DNA from: RGIG8700 sp045648505
Lineage (GTDB): Bacteria; Bacillota; Clostridia; RGIG6154
Length of the DNA: 64,000 bases
Direction: 5' to 3'
Assembly (NCBI GenBank): GCA_045648505.1
Contig: JAZROD010000032.1
Coordinates: 3,014-67,013 of the forward strand
This document shows positions 49,563-59,692 of this stretch, in pieces. A program made the translations under genes and the position numbers. Below the pieces are notes generated by a model, which was not told where the DNA came from, made no database searches, and saw nothing but the letters and a program-made list of their open reading frames with translations. The stretch's first letter is position 1. Each line of letters starts with the position of its first letter.

Positions 49563-52500
49563 CTAAAACATTGTTTCAATAAGCACAGGGAAGAAGCCTT
49601 CTGTCAAGTACCACATTGTTGATGTATCAAGGTTCTGGTAGAACTGTGGATTACCAAGCTGGTAGTTGCTTCCGCCTGTTGCACCTTCAAGAGCAAATGG
49701 GTCATTAACTGTGTTTAAATAATAACAGTTGTATATGTTTTCTTTAAGAAGTGTGGCACATATTGCACCTGTGTTTTTACCTGTAAGTTTTTCGGCAGAA
49801 GAAATACAGTTTACAATACTTCCGTTATTGCCTGAAGCTATGCCTCCGATATTGCTTTCTGCAGAAAGTGAATTTAAAACAGAAATGTCACAGTAGTTGA
49901 TGCAATCTGAAATTGTACCGCTGTTATAACCACAGATACCGCCAAGCAGAGCAGAGGTTACAACAGAAAAATTAATCTGCATACCGTTGTATGAACCTGC
50001 AATAAGACCATAGTTGTAACCGCACACACCACCTGCAACTGCAGAATGTGAATTACCCCCAAGTAATCCGTTGGTGTATGAAGAAACTATCATACCGCTG
50101 TGCTTGTTTATTCCTGCAATTCCTCCGCTTACGGAAGTGTAAGCAGTAAAAGGTGCAAAAGATGTGTTACTGCATCTGTAAATGAGTCCTGTGTTAACAG
50201 ATGCAATACCGCCTGATGTATCGGCAGAAAGAGAAACATTTTCAAGCTTTAAGTTGTAGATTTCGCCATGGTTTTCTCTGAACATTCCCGATGTTGTAGT
50301 TAAATTTGAAATTGTATGTCCGTTTCCAAGGAAAGTGCCGAAGAAACTGAAAATTTCATCACCTACAGGAAGGAAAAATTCACCTGACATATCAATATCT
50401 GCAAGAAGAGTAAAGGAAGAACCAAGATGTTTTCGCACATTGTTTAAATGCTCTTTTGTAATTATTTTATATGGGTTTTCAAGGCTTCCGTTTCCGCCTG
50501 CAAAATCTCGTATGTTTTCAATATCAAGAATAGTTGTGTGAGGATTTGTTTTCAGCTGAGGGAATGGGTATGTTGAATTTTTGATTTCCCAGAGCTTTTC
50601 ACTTAATCCTGATGCAACGGTAGTTGTTGCCAATTCTTCAGGAGAAACAGAGAACACACCGTTTAATTTGATACATTGTTCACCTGCACCTGAAGGGAGA
50701 GTGTGGTCAAAATAACAAGTTGAAAGCTTACCTGAAACACCACCGCCTGCAATAGAGCCCACATACTGCAAAGGACTTGTTGCGGTAATATAGCCTAAAT
50801 TATAACAGTTTGAAATAATTGCATCAGAGCAATAGCCTGTTATTCCGCCACTATATGACCTTTCCGGAGCCTTAACGGTAATAGAGCCTGTGTTGTAGCA
50901 GTTGGAAGTTTCCTGATATTCGCTTCCGGTAATTCCGCCTGCAATAGCGGTTTTTCTGTCAGAATAGGAGAAAATTTTACCGTTATTTACACATTTTGCA
51001 ATGGCAGAGTGGTTTGATGCACAGATACCGCCGGCTACTGCACTGCTTTCGGTACAGTTTGCAATAATACCGCCGTTGTTGGTGCAATCTGCCACATAAT
51101 TGTAATTATAAACACAAATTCCGCCTGCAAGGGTTGAAGCGAAGATATCTGAAAGATTAAGACATTTTAAAATCTGTCCTCTTTCTTCATTGGTGCAGGC
51201 AATAGCAGAAGCTATACCGTCTTTTGCACCAACTCTAGAGCCTCTTAAGGTTATATTTTCGATTTTTCCTTCGTTTGAAATTGAAATTGCAGATGCTTTT
51301 GAAAGACCTTCTATTCGTGATTCTGCAATTGTAAGATTTTTGATATTACCTTTGTTTTTTATAACGAAACTGCCGTCGCCTATGCCTGAATATAAAATAT
51401 TCAGAGCGTAAATTGTGGATGAATTTCCATCCAGTACACCTGAAAAACTGTCTATTGGTGTGAAACCAAGATTTGCATTGTTGTAAATGGACGGAGAGTT
51501 GTATTCAGCAGAAAGGTCTATATCTCTTGTGAGCACAAAGTGTTTGGAAGAATACATTCTTATGTCAAATAATTCTTTCATAGAGGTTATTTTGTAAGGA
51601 GCATCCATACTTCCGTCACCCTCTGCATAGCCTGACGGGAATATAACATCGCTAAAATCAACGCTTTCAAAAATGGGATAACCCATTTTTGTTGCAGTAT
51701 ATATGTTGTCTTTGAAAAGCTTTTTATTGAAGCTTTCGTATGAAATACCGCCCGGTTGAGAGCTTTGGTATCTGTTGAGATAATATGCGTCTTTGTACTG
51801 ACCGTCAGAAATGGGGTATATAACACCAATACTGCTTTCAAAGAACATATCGCCTGTGTTGTAGCCTCTTAAAATACCGCCATTTGAAGCAATACCGAAA
51901 ATTAAGCTTTTTTCGCCTGTTCCCATTAAATCTGCAGCATTTATACAGTCGATTATACTGCCACTATTGGCAAGTGCGAAAGGTGCGAGCTTGTTGCCTG
52001 AAAGCTTTCCGTTGTTAAGGCACTGAATAATACTGCCGTTGTTTTCTTCCGAAAAGGCAAAAACGGTTTCGCCCTGTATGGAAGAGTTGTTTTTACAAGC
52101 AATAATTGTTCCGTTGTTTGTTTTTGTAAACGCCTGTGATTTTTTTAATTCAAGATTCTGAACAGTTCCGTTGTTGGTTAAAATAAGAATGCTTTTAAGA
52201 CCTGATATTTTCTTTGAATTACCGTCTAAATTTCCGTTGAATTCTTTAATTGATTTAAAATCCGTCAAAGACATATCAATGTCATTTTTCAAAACAAAGC
52301 TGGCAAAAGGGAAGTACCTTATGTTGTTTAAATGCATAGGTGTGATGATAACATAAGGGTTTGAAGCAGTACCGTCACCGCCTGCAAAAGAGTATGTATT
52401 TTCTTTTGTGTTTTGCAGGAAAGACGGATTGTTTTTTATTGTTAAAGATGTTTTGCCTGAAACCCATATATCTGCATTAAAGAAAGGAATAACATTAAGA

Positions 52501-54455
52501 TTGTCTTTGAATTGAGCATCTGTTGAACCTGTATCAACAAGGGTGCTGTTTTTAGAAGTGTTATAAACACATCTTGTTATTTTTCCTGAATTGTTAAAAA
52601 CAAGGCCTGAAATTTCTGCGGAGTTTAATGAGCCTGCGGCAAGACACATTGAAATCTCCCCATAGTTGTTATACACAAGTGATGCACTTTTTTTGCCGAA
52701 AAGATTTGCATTTGCATAAGAATTTGAAACAATTCCTTTGTTTGTGTGAACAAGTCCGCCACCATAAGATGCACTGATTTTGCCTTCAAAGAAACTGTTT
52801 GAAATTTCGCCTTCGTTAAGATAAACAAGTCCACCGCAGTTGTTACCTGTGTTTGAAGAATATGATGCACAGTTTATGATTTTTCCTTTGTTTGTTTCAC
52901 AAAGGGAAGCGGTGCTTTGGTATGAGAAAAAGAATCCGTCGTATATTCTTATGTTTTCAAGTGTACCACTGTTTGTTTCAAATACAGCGCAGTTTCCATC
53001 AGTTTGTGTTAATGAAAGATGAGAAAGCCTGTAGCCATTTCCTGTATAAAAGCCTTTGAAATGTTCGATTTTTACAGGTGAAGTAAATACAAGGTCACCT
53101 TCTTGCCTGAAATAGCTTTCAGGATATGAATTTATGTTATTGAAATTTTCCTGAGTTGAAACAATATAGGGGTTTGAAGCAGTACCGTCACCGCCTGAAA
53201 ATTCTGTAAAGTTTTCATTTCCGGTATAACAAAGTGTTTCGGGAATTGGGATTTCTTCAAGACTTTTAAAGTAACAATCTTCAGCATTTTTATCTGTAAT
53301 TTTTGCAGATGATGCAGTGTAACAATCTTTTAAAGTGCCGTTGTTTTCACCTGCGATTGCAAAGCATTTTGAATTAAGTCCCCCTGCCAGATTGAAGCAG
53401 TTTTCAATGGTTCCGTTGTTTAGTCCGCAAATACCACCTGATGCTTTATCACCATCTCTTATGGAAATAAAAGAGGAGTTTCCACAGTTCTTTATAAGAC
53501 CGTTGTTTATATCTGCAATTGCACCCTTGTAGCCTGAAAATTTATAAAGTGGCTTATCCTTTGTGTAGCTTGTGTTAAGGCAGTCTGTAATTGTACCGTT
53601 GTTTTCATTTGCAACAGAAAAGAAATGTTCAGGGCACACAAGTGTAATTCCTGATACCGATGCATCTTCGCTTGTGACTTTGAACAGGGCATTTGTTGAT
53701 GTCTGGCTTGAATAAAGTCTTTTGATTTTGTGACCGTTACCATAAAAAGCACCACTGAAATAATCTGTTGGTATGTAGGAAAGATTGTAAAGACCAAAGT
53801 CTAAATCGCTTGCAAGCATAAAGTTTTTGTCAGGATAAAATCTTATGTTTGAAAGCTGATAAGGATATTTAATAACAAACGGGGAATTTTTGCTTCCGTC
53901 ACCTGATGAGAATCGGTTGATTAAAATATTGTAGAAAAGGTCGAAGCATTCTTTTCTTGTCATAAGCTCTTCAGGGCGCAGATAATCATCGTGAGGGATT
54001 AAACCCATTTCTGAAAGGGAAGTTGCAGGCCCTTTTGCCCATGAAGCAATATAACCGTCATCTGTAAAAGCTGTAACAGGAGTGTTTTTGTAGCCTGTGA
54101 GCCTTGCAGCGATTGTTAAAGCCTCTTGTCTTGTGATGTTGCTTTCAGGCAACATTTTTCCGTTTTCATCGCCTTTGACATATCCGTAGTTAACTGCGGT
54201 TAAAATGTCATTATAATACCATTTGTGTTCAGGAACATCGGATAAATATGTTGGAGTAAGGTCAGAGTTTATAGCGAAAGTGCGGTTAATCATTTTTATG
54301 AATTCACCACGGCTGACATTGTCATCTTCCCTGAAACCGTGTTCGTCACCCTGAATTATTCCGGATGACACAAGAAGGTCGAGATTATATGCAGAAACAG
54401 CATTTGCAAAGCAAAGTGTTAATATGAAAAATATGATAAATAATGATTTTTTCAT
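49563..54455 (-). CDS. Giant SLH-anchored GLUG-repeat surface protein
   Basis: A 1,630-residue exported protein. Residues 1-21 are a signal peptide. About 22-185 hold SLH domains (NVSRGEFIKMINRTF, NITRQEALTIAARLTGY, LMTRKECFDLFYNIL) for wall attachment. Five large units follow, each opening with G-G-D-G-T-x-x-x-P-Y and then an L-x-N-I-R motif and DIDMS, and each filled with GLUG-type repeats such as GGICGYNSGTISDCINY. Such repeats build an elongated beta-helix found in bacterial adhesins. No enzyme site is seen. The second ATG (54455) is used because GGAG lies 7 bases before it. A -10 box TATAAT is at 54488-54493. Likely an adhesin or surface-array component. Confidence 0.9.
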   Translation of the reverse strand: MKKSLFIIFFILTLCFANAVSAYNLDLLVSSGIIQGDEHGFREDDNVSRGEFIKMINRTFAINSDLTPTYLSDVPEHKWYYNDILTAVNYGYVKGDENGKMLPESNITRQEALTIAARLTGYKNTPVTAFTDDGYIASWAKGPATSLSEMGLIPHDDYLRPEELMTRKECFDLFYNILINRFSSGDGSKNSPFVIKYPYQLSNIRFYPDKNFMLASDLDFGLYNLSYIPTDYFSGAFYGNGHKIKRLYSSQTSTNALFKVTSEDASVSGITLVCPEHFFSVANENNGTITDCLNTSYTKDKPLYKFSGYKGAIADINNGLIKNCGNSSFISIRDGDKASGGICGLNNGTIENCFNLAGGLNSKCFAIAGENNGTLKDCYTASSAKITDKNAEDCYFKSLEEIPIPETLCYTGNENFTEFSGGDGTASNPYIVSTQENFNNINSYPESYFRQEGDLVFTSPVKIEHFKGFYTGNGYRLSHLSLTQTDGNCAVFETNSGTLENIRIYDGFFFSYQSTASLCETNKGKIINCASYSSNTGNNCGGLVYLNEGEISNSFFEGKISASYGGGLVHTNKGIVSNSYANANLFGKKSASLVYNNYGEISMCLAAGSLNSAEISGLVFNNSGKITRCVYNTSKNSTLVDTGSTDAQFKDNLNVIPFFNADIWVSGKTSLTIKNNPSFLQNTKENTYSFAGGDGTASNPYVIITPMHLNNIRYFPFASFVLKNDIDMSLTDFKSIKEFNGNLDGNSKKISGLKSILILTNNGTVQNLELKKSQAFTKTNNGTIIACKNNSSIQGETVFAFSEENNGSIIQCLNNGKLSGNKLAPFALANSGSIIDCINAADLMGTGEKSLIFGIASNGGILRGYNTGDMFFESSIGVIYPISDGQYKDAYYLNRYQSSQPGGISYESFNKKLFKDNIYTATKMGYPIFESVDFSDVIFPSGYAEGDGSMDAPYKITSMKELFDIRMYSSKHFVLTRDIDLSAEYNSPSIYNNANLGFTPIDSFSGVLDGNSSTIYALNILYSGIGDGSFVIKNKGNIKNLTIAESRIEGLSKASAISISNEGKIENITLRGSRVGAKDGIASAIACTNEERGQILKCLNLSDIFASTLAGGICVYNYNYVADCTNNGGIIANCTESSAVAGGICASNHSAIAKCVNNGKIFSYSDRKTAIAGGITGSEYQETSNCYNTGSITVKAPERSYSGGITGYCSDAIISNCYNLGYITATSPLQYVGSIAGGGVSGKLSTCYFDHTLPSGAGEQCIKLNGVFSVSPEELATTTVASGLSEKLWEIKNSTYPFPQLKTNPHTTILDIENIRDFAGGNGSLENPYKIITKEHLNNVRKHLGSSFTLLADIDMSGEFFLPVGDEIFSFFGTFLGNGHTISNLTTTSGMFRENHGEIYNLKLENVSLSADTSGGIASVNTGLIYRCSNTSFAPFTAYTSVSGGIAGINKHSGMIVSSYTNGLLGGNSHSAVAGGVCGYNYGLIAGSYNGMQINFSVVTSALLGGICGYNSGTISDCINYCDISVLNSLSAESNIGGIASGNNGSIVNCISSAEKLTGKNTGAICATLLKENIYNCYYLNTVNDPFALEGATGGSNYQLGNPQFYQNLDTSTMWYLTEGFFPVLIETMF

Positions 54456-54510
54456 AGACTTCTCCATTTAATAATATTTGCACTTTAATTATAGCAGAAA
54501 AATCAGCAAA

Positions 54511-54583
54511 ATAAAAGAGCTTTCACAAAATTTTTGCAAAAGCTCACAAAGGAAAAAGGTCCGTGAAAATTCACGGACCTTTA
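54511..54583 (-). terminator. Tandem terminators after serA
   Basis: On the minus strand the first hairpin pairs GGTCCGTG with CACGGACC (54558-54579) followed by TTTTTCC. The second pairs GAGCTTTTGC with its inexact complement (54517-54545) and runs into TTTTATTTT. Together they separate serA from the surface-protein gene. Confidence 0.8.
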
Positions 54584-54590
54584 AAGGGGA

Positions 54591-55751
54591 TTATTTTATG
54601 ATTCTCACTTTGATAACACCGTCAATTGCAAGAAGTTTATCTGCAATTTCAGGGATATCTGCAGGAGTATCAATGATGGTGTACGCATAGTCACCTTTTG
54701 ATTTATTGATAAGGTTTTCAATGTTTATGTTTGCATCTGCAAAGAGCGATGTGAAAGCATTAATCATTGCAGGAATGTTTTTGTGAATCAGACAAATTCT
54801 TACTGCGGTTTCTCTTGGTGCATTGCAGGCAGGGAAGTTAACAGAGTTTGTAATGTTACCGTTTTCAAGGTAATCTCTGATTTCCTTTGCCGCCATAACT
54901 GCACAGTTGTCTTCAGATTCAGGTGTTGATGCACCAAGGTGAGGGATGCAAACAACATTTTCTACTCCGATTAAATCTGCACTTGGGAAGTCTGTAACAT
55001 ATTTTGCAATTTTGCCGTCTGCAATAGCTTTAAGGATATCTTCGTTATTAACAAGCTCGTTTCTTGAGAAGTTAATAATTCTTGCACCGTCTTTCATTAA
55101 AGCGATTGTATCTTTATTGATTGTATATTTTGTTTTGTCGTTAAGAGGTAAGTGAAGTGTGATATAGTCACATTTTGCAAAAATTTCGTTAATGTTTGTT
55201 GCCATATCAACATTTCTTGAAAGATGCCATGCAGCATTTACAGAAATGTAAGGGTCATAGCCTAAAACTTCCATACCAAGGCCGTTTGCTGCATTTGCAA
55301 CCATAACGCCGATAGCACCAAGACCGATAACGCCAAGCTTTTTGCCTGTGATTTCAGGACCTACAAAAGAGCCTTTGCCTTTTTCAACGAGCTTTGGAAC
55401 TGCATCGCCTTCTTCTTTTAAGGTTTCAGCCCATTTAATACCGCCCACAACATCTCTTGATGCAAGGAAAAGTGCACCGATTGCAAGCTCTTTAACCGCA
55501 TTTGCATTAGCACCTGGAGTGTTGAAAACAACAATACCTTTTTCAGAACATTTGTCAATAGGGATGTTGTTTGTTCCTGCACCTGCTCTTGCAACTGCTT
55601 TTAAATTTTCAGGAAGCTCCATATCGTGCATTGCAAAGCTTCTTAAAAGTATACCGTCGGGATTGTTAACCTCATCGGTAACTGTGAAATTATCGCCAAG
55701 TTTGTCAAGACCCACTTTTGCGATTTTATTTAAAGTTAAAATTTCATACAT
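54591..55751 (-). CDS. serA: 3-phosphoglycerate dehydrogenase
   Basis: A 386-residue NAD-dependent enzyme for the first step of serine synthesis. AVARAGAGTNNIPIDKCSEKGI and VFNTPGANANAVKELAIG form the substrate region, GVIGLGAIGVMVANAANGLGM is the NAD-binding motif, and IPHLGASTPESEDN holds the catalytic histidine. The last 75 residues form an ACT domain (RICLIHKNIPAMINAFTSLF), which usually senses serine. It is 18 bases after serC, so they are one operon. Confidence 0.95.
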   Translation of the reverse strand: MYEILTLNKIAKVGLDKLGDNFTVTDEVNNPDGILLRSFAMHDMELPENLKAVARAGAGTNNIPIDKCSEKGIVVFNTPGANANAVKELAIGALFLASRDVVGGIKWAETLKEEGDAVPKLVEKGKGSFVGPEITGKKLGVIGLGAIGVMVANAANGLGMEVLGYDPYISVNAAWHLSRNVDMATNINEIFAKCDYITLHLPLNDKTKYTINKDTIALMKDGARIINFSRNELVNNEDILKAIADGKIAKYVTDFPSADLIGVENVVCIPHLGASTPESEDNCAVMAAKEIRDYLENGNITNSVNFPACNAPRETAVRICLIHKNIPAMINAFTSLFADANINIENLINKSKGDYAYTIIDTPADIPEIADKLLAIDGVIKVRIIK

Positions 55752-55769
55752 AGTGAAAAACTCCTGTCA

Positions 55770-56849
55770 TTACTTATTTTCTGCTTCAAATTTTTTCATG
55801 AATTCAACGAGGGCAACAACACCTTCTGTAGGCATTGCATTGTAAATGCTTGCTCTCATACCACCAACGCTTCTGTGGCCTTTAAGGTTTTTGAAGCCTG
55901 CAGCATCTGCTTCTTTACAGAATTTTTTATCAAGCTCTTCGTTGCCTGTAACGAAAGTAACATTCATCAATGAACGATATTCTTTGTCTGCACCAGGTTT
56001 GAAAAGTTCTGAAGAATCAAGGTAGTTGTAAAGAATTGCTGCCTTTTCTTCATTGATTTTCTTCATAGCATCTAAACCGCCAAGACCTAAAATCCATTTA
56101 TACACAAGTCCTGCAACATAAATTGCATAGCAAGGAGGTGTGTTATACATAGAATCGTTGTCTGCCATTGTCTGCCAGTTAAGCATTGTTGGGATATCTT
56201 CTCTTGCGTTCCCGAGAAGGTCTTCTCTTACGATAACAACTGTAAGACCTGCTGGAGCCATATTTTTCTGTGCACCTGCATAGATAACGCCGAATTTAGA
56301 AACATCAATTGGTTCTGAAATGATGCAGGAAGACATATCTGCAACTAAAACCTTGTCGCCAACATTTGGAATTTCAGGGTATTTTGTACCGAAAATTGTG
56401 TTGTTGTAGCAAACATGAACATAGTCTGCATCTTCACGAACCATATCAGGTGTGATTGTTGGTATGTAAGCAAAAGTTCTGTCCTTTGAAGATGCAATAC
56501 ATTTAGCATCGCCGTATTTCTGTGCTTCTTCATAAGCTTTTTTGGAGAACTGTCCTGAAACAACATAGTCTGCCTTTTTGTTCTTCATAAGGTTTAAAGG
56601 AACTGCCGCAAACTGTGTGGAAGCGCCGCCCTGAAGGAAGAGCACCTTGTAGTTGTCAGGGATATTCATAAGAAGGCGGAGATTCTTCTCTGCTTCTTTT
56701 ATAATCTCATCGTAAACTGCACTTCGGTGGCTCATTTCCATAACGGACATACCGCTGCCATTATAGTTTGTCATTTCGCTTGCGCACTGCTCAAGAACTG
56801 GTAATGGTAACATTGATGGTCCTGCTGAAAAATTAAATACTCTATTCAT
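55770..56849 (-). CDS. serC: Phosphoserine aminotransferase
   Basis: A 359-residue PLP enzyme, the second step of serine synthesis (phosphohydroxypyruvate plus glutamate). FNFSAGPSMLPLPVLEQ opens it, FLQGGASTQFAAVPLNL follows, and FGVIYAGAQKNMAPAGLTVVI carries the PLP lysine. GHRSVGGMRASIYNAMP is the C-terminal signature. AGGAGG stands before the ATG. Preceded by a strong promoter with two dyads. Confidence 0.96.
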   Translation of the reverse strand: MNRVFNFSAGPSMLPLPVLEQCASEMTNYNGSGMSVMEMSHRSAVYDEIIKEAEKNLRLLMNIPDNYKVLFLQGGASTQFAAVPLNLMKNKKADYVVSGQFSKKAYEEAQKYGDAKCIASSKDRTFAYIPTITPDMVREDADYVHVCYNNTIFGTKYPEIPNVGDKVLVADMSSCIISEPIDVSKFGVIYAGAQKNMAPAGLTVVIVREDLLGNAREDIPTMLNWQTMADNDSMYNTPPCYAIYVAGLVYKWILGLGGLDAMKKINEEKAAILYNYLDSSELFKPGADKEYRSLMNVTFVTGNEELDKKFCKEADAAGFKNLKGHRSVGGMRASIYNAMPTEGVVALVEFMKKFEAENK

Positions 56850-56890
56850 AATAAAGCCTCCTGTGATGATAAATTTATAATATGAAATGT

Positions 56891-56919
56891 ATTATACTAC
56901 TCTAATGAACAAAAGTCAA
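56891..56919 (-). promoter_or_regulatory. Promoter of serC-serA
   Basis: On the minus strand TTGACT (56914-56919) and TATAAT (56891-56896) with a 17-base spacer. Confidence 0.85.
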
Positions 56920-56961
56920 CCACTTGTTGAAAAATATTTTTTCAACTCAACCAATAGTTGA
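56916..56961. promoter_or_regulatory. Paired operator dyads at the serC promoter
   Basis: TCAACCACTTGTTGA (56916-56930) and TCAACCAATAGTTGA (56947-56961) are two 15-base sites with identical arms, 31 bases centre to centre, about three helical turns. Between them the CAAC and GTTG boxes form a further dyad around TAT (centre 56936). The first site overlaps the -35 box, which suggests repression; the regulator is unknown. Confidence 0.6.
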
Positions 56962-57001
56962 TTTTTGCCATTTTTACCGTAGTTCTTTCTATAAAAAAGT
57001 A

Positions 57002-57030
57002 TTTACATAATTATAAAGATATGCTATACT
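57002..57030 (+). promoter_or_regulatory. Promoter of the dxs operon
   Basis: TTTACA (57002-57007) and TATACT (57025-57030) with a 17-base spacer, 43 bases before the dxs start. Confidence 0.75.
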
Positions 57031-57073
57031 GTATTTGTAGAAATTTAGACACAATAAGAAAAGAGGCGTAGGT

Positions 57074-58900
57074 TTGTTTAAGGAATATAAAGGTCCTGAA
57101 GATTTGAAAGGTGCAAACATTAAACAACTGAATATTTTAGCAGATGAAGTAAGAGCGTATATACTTGAAACTGTTTCAAAAAACGGTGGACATCTTGCTT
57201 CTAATCTTGGTGCTGTGGAAATAACTCTTGCTCTTTTAAAGGTGTTTGATTTTAAAAAAGACAATATAGTTTTTGATGTGGGGCATCAGAGTTATGTGTA
57301 TAAAATACTTACAGACAGAAAAGAAGCCTTTAAAACTTTAAGAACCCACGGTGGAATTTCAGGTTTTCCACGAGTAGATGAAAGTGAGTATGACCATTTC
57401 AATGCAGGGCATGCAGGTTGTTCAATTTCAGCGGCGTATGCTATGGCAGAAATTAACCGCAAGGAAGGGAATGACAGTTTTTCTATTGCTTTTGTGGGTG
57501 ATGCTTCTCTTTGTAACGGACTTTCTTTTGAAGGGCTGAACAATGCAGGGCAAAACAAAAATAAGCTTATTATTGTTCTCAATGATAACGAAATGTCCAT
57601 AAAAGAAAATGTGGGAAGCGTGAGCAATTATCTTAACAATTTAAGAATAACCCCTGCATATACAAAACTTAAAGAGAATATAAAGCATTATACGATTAAA
57701 GTTCCTGTTATAGGAAAACCACTTGCGCAGTTTTCAAGTTCAGTAAAAAAAGGAGTTAAAAAGCTTCTTATAACATCAGGAATAATGTTTGAAAGCCTTG
57801 GCTTTAAGTATATCGGACCAATTGACGGACACGATACAGACCTTCTTATAAAAATTCTTGAGAGAATAAAGAATATGAACAGTCCAGTGCTTCTTCATAT
57901 AGTCACCAAAAAGGGTAAGGGGTATGAATATGCAGAAAAAACCCCTGAACTTTATCACGGACTTGGTGCATTTGACAAAGAAAAACCTGTATCCTTAAAG
58001 ATAAACGAAAAATCACCGTCGTACATAGCAGGTAAAAAACTGCTTGACCTTGCAGAAAAAGACGAAAACATAATAGCAGTATGTGCGGCTATGGAGGACG
58101 GATGCGGACTTGGTGATTTTCATAAGAAACTGCCAGAGCAGTTTTATGATGTGGGCATAAGCGAAGGTCACGCGGTAACTTTTGCAGGCGGTCTTGCAAC
58201 TAAAGGTAAGATTCCTGTGGTTGCCATATATTCAACCTTTATGCAAAGAGCTTATGATAATATTATCCACGATATGGCAATATCAAAGCTTCATTGTGTG
58301 CTTCTTCTTGACAGAGCAGGCATTTCGGGAGAAGATGGCGAAACTCATCACGGTGTTTTTGATGTGAATTTTTTAAGCACAATCCCGAATGTTACAATAT
58401 TTACACCTTCAAACAAAAAAGAGCTTGAAGCTGCAATTGAAACTGCAATTTATAAGACAGAAGGTGTTGTGGCGGTAAGATACCCTAAAGGAAACTTTGA
58501 AGATGGTGTAGGTTTTGTAAGTCCTTATGAAGCAAAGGTGCTTAAAGAGGGAAGTAAAGCTACCGTTGTAACATATTCAAAAATGACAGAGATAGTAAAA
58601 AATACAGATTCAGATGCAGACCATATCCATTTAAACTGTATTTCCCGTATAGACTATGAAACAATTATAAAGTCAGTTGAAAAAACAAAAAGACTTATAG
58701 TTGCGGAAGACAGTGTTAAAAATGGTGGTGTGGGTGAAAAAATCTGTGCACACCTTGCACAAAAGGGAATTTGTGCAGAATGTAAAATATTTGCAATAGA
58801 TAACAAATTTGTTTCTCACGGAAAGGTTGAAGAACTTTTAAAGGACTTAAAGCTTGACGGTGAAACAATAGAGAGGTATGTAAATGAAACAAAGGCTTGA
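57074..58900 (+). CDS. dxs: 1-deoxy-D-xylulose-5-phosphate synthase
   Basis: A 608-residue thiamine-diphosphate enzyme that joins pyruvate and glyceraldehyde-3-phosphate, the entry to the MEP isoprenoid pathway. GGHLASNLGAVEITLAL, FDVGHQSYVYKILTDR and SIAFVGDASLCNGLSFEGLNNAG (the ThDP/Mg site) are in order. KGYEYAEKTPELYHG and DVGISEGHAVTFAGGLA follow in the transketolase part. The usual sequence HPHKIL-like loop is replaced by SYVYKILT. The start is TTG at 57074 with GAGG 7 bases before. It is slightly shorter than the E. coli enzyme (620). Confidence 0.95.
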   Translation: MFKEYKGPEDLKGANIKQLNILADEVRAYILETVSKNGGHLASNLGAVEITLALLKVFDFKKDNIVFDVGHQSYVYKILTDRKEAFKTLRTHGGISGFPRVDESEYDHFNAGHAGCSISAAYAMAEINRKEGNDSFSIAFVGDASLCNGLSFEGLNNAGQNKNKLIIVLNDNEMSIKENVGSVSNYLNNLRITPAYTKLKENIKHYTIKVPVIGKPLAQFSSSVKKGVKKLLITSGIMFESLGFKYIGPIDGHDTDLLIKILERIKNMNSPVLLHIVTKKGKGYEYAEKTPELYHGLGAFDKEKPVSLKINEKSPSYIAGKKLLDLAEKDENIIAVCAAMEDGCGLGDFHKKLPEQFYDVGISEGHAVTFAGGLATKGKIPVVAIYSTFMQRAYDNIIHDMAISKLHCVLLLDRAGISGEDGETHHGVFDVNFLSTIPNVTIFTPSNKKELEAAIETAIYKTEGVVAVRYPKGNFEDGVGFVSPYEAKVLKEGSKATVVTYSKMTEIVKNTDSDADHIHLNCISRIDYETIIKSVEKTKRLIVAEDSVKNGGVGEKICAHLAQKGICAECKIFAIDNKFVSHGKVEELLKDLKLDGETIERYVNETKA

Positions 58901-59681
58901 TGTTTATTTAACGGAAAATAATCTTGCAGAGTCAAGAGAAAAAGCAAGGGCCATAATAATGAGCGGTAATGTTTATGTTAACAATCAGAAGGCTGATAAA
59001 GCAGGCTTCTTTGTAACGGAAACAGACGAAATAGAAGTAAGAGGAAAATTAAATCCTTATGTAAGCCGTGGCGGTCTTAAGCTTGATAAAGCCATGAAGG
59101 TTTTTGGTGTTACCCTTAAAGATAAGGTTGCTATGGACATAGGTGCATCAACCGGCGGATTTACGGACTGTATGCTTCAGAACGGTGCAGTCAAGGTTTT
59201 TGCGGTGGATGTGGGATACGGTCAGCTTGCCTGGAAATTAAGACAGGATGAGAGAGTTATCAATATGGAAAGAACCAACATAAGAAATGTAACGGTTGAG
59301 CAGATAGGTGAAAAGCTTGATTTTGCTTCAATTGATGTTTCATTTATTTCCCTTAAACTGGTTCTTCCCGTGGCAAAAGAACTTTTAAAAGAAGACGGTG
59401 AGCTTTTGTGTCTTATAAAACCGCAGTTTGAAGCAGGAAGAGAAAAAGTTGGTAAAAAAGGTGTTGTAAGGGACATAAATGTTCATTATGAGGTTGCAGA
59501 AAATATAGTTAATTTCGCAAAAGACATTGAATTTTACCCTAAAGCCCTTGACTTTTCACCAATAAGAGGTCCTGAAGGAAATATCGAGTATCTTTTATAT
59601 TTATCAAAAGTACCTTGCGAAAGCGATATAGATGTAAGAAAAGTGGTTGATGAAAGCCACAAGGTGTTAACTGACCAATAA
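58884..59681 (+). CDS. tlyA: TlyA-family rRNA 2'-O-methyltransferase
   Basis: A 265-residue protein with an N-terminal S4 RNA-binding domain (QRLDVYLTENNLAESREKARAIIMSGNVYVN) and an FtsJ/RrmJ-type methyltransferase domain. It has VSRGGLKLDKAM, DIGASTGGFTDCMLQNGA (SAM site) and ASIDVSFISLKLVLP. TlyA methylates ribose of cytidines in 16S and 23S rRNA. The gene overlaps dxs by 17 bases. Confidence 0.93.
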   Translation: MKQRLDVYLTENNLAESREKARAIIMSGNVYVNNQKADKAGFFVTETDEIEVRGKLNPYVSRGGLKLDKAMKVFGVTLKDKVAMDIGASTGGFTDCMLQNGAVKVFAVDVGYGQLAWKLRQDERVINMERTNIRNVTVEQIGEKLDFASIDVSFISLKLVLPVAKELLKEDGELLCLIKPQFEAGREKVGKKGVVRDINVHYEVAENIVNFAKDIEFYPKALDFSPIRGPEGNIEYLLYLSKVPCESDIDVRKVVDESHKVLTDQ

Positions 59682-59692
59682 GGAGGTTTGTT

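Noticed and set aside
49563..54455. Repeat array or transposon caused by the many similar GLUG segments
   Set aside because: The repeats are in one continuous reading frame with signal peptide and SLH domains; DNA copies are not identical.
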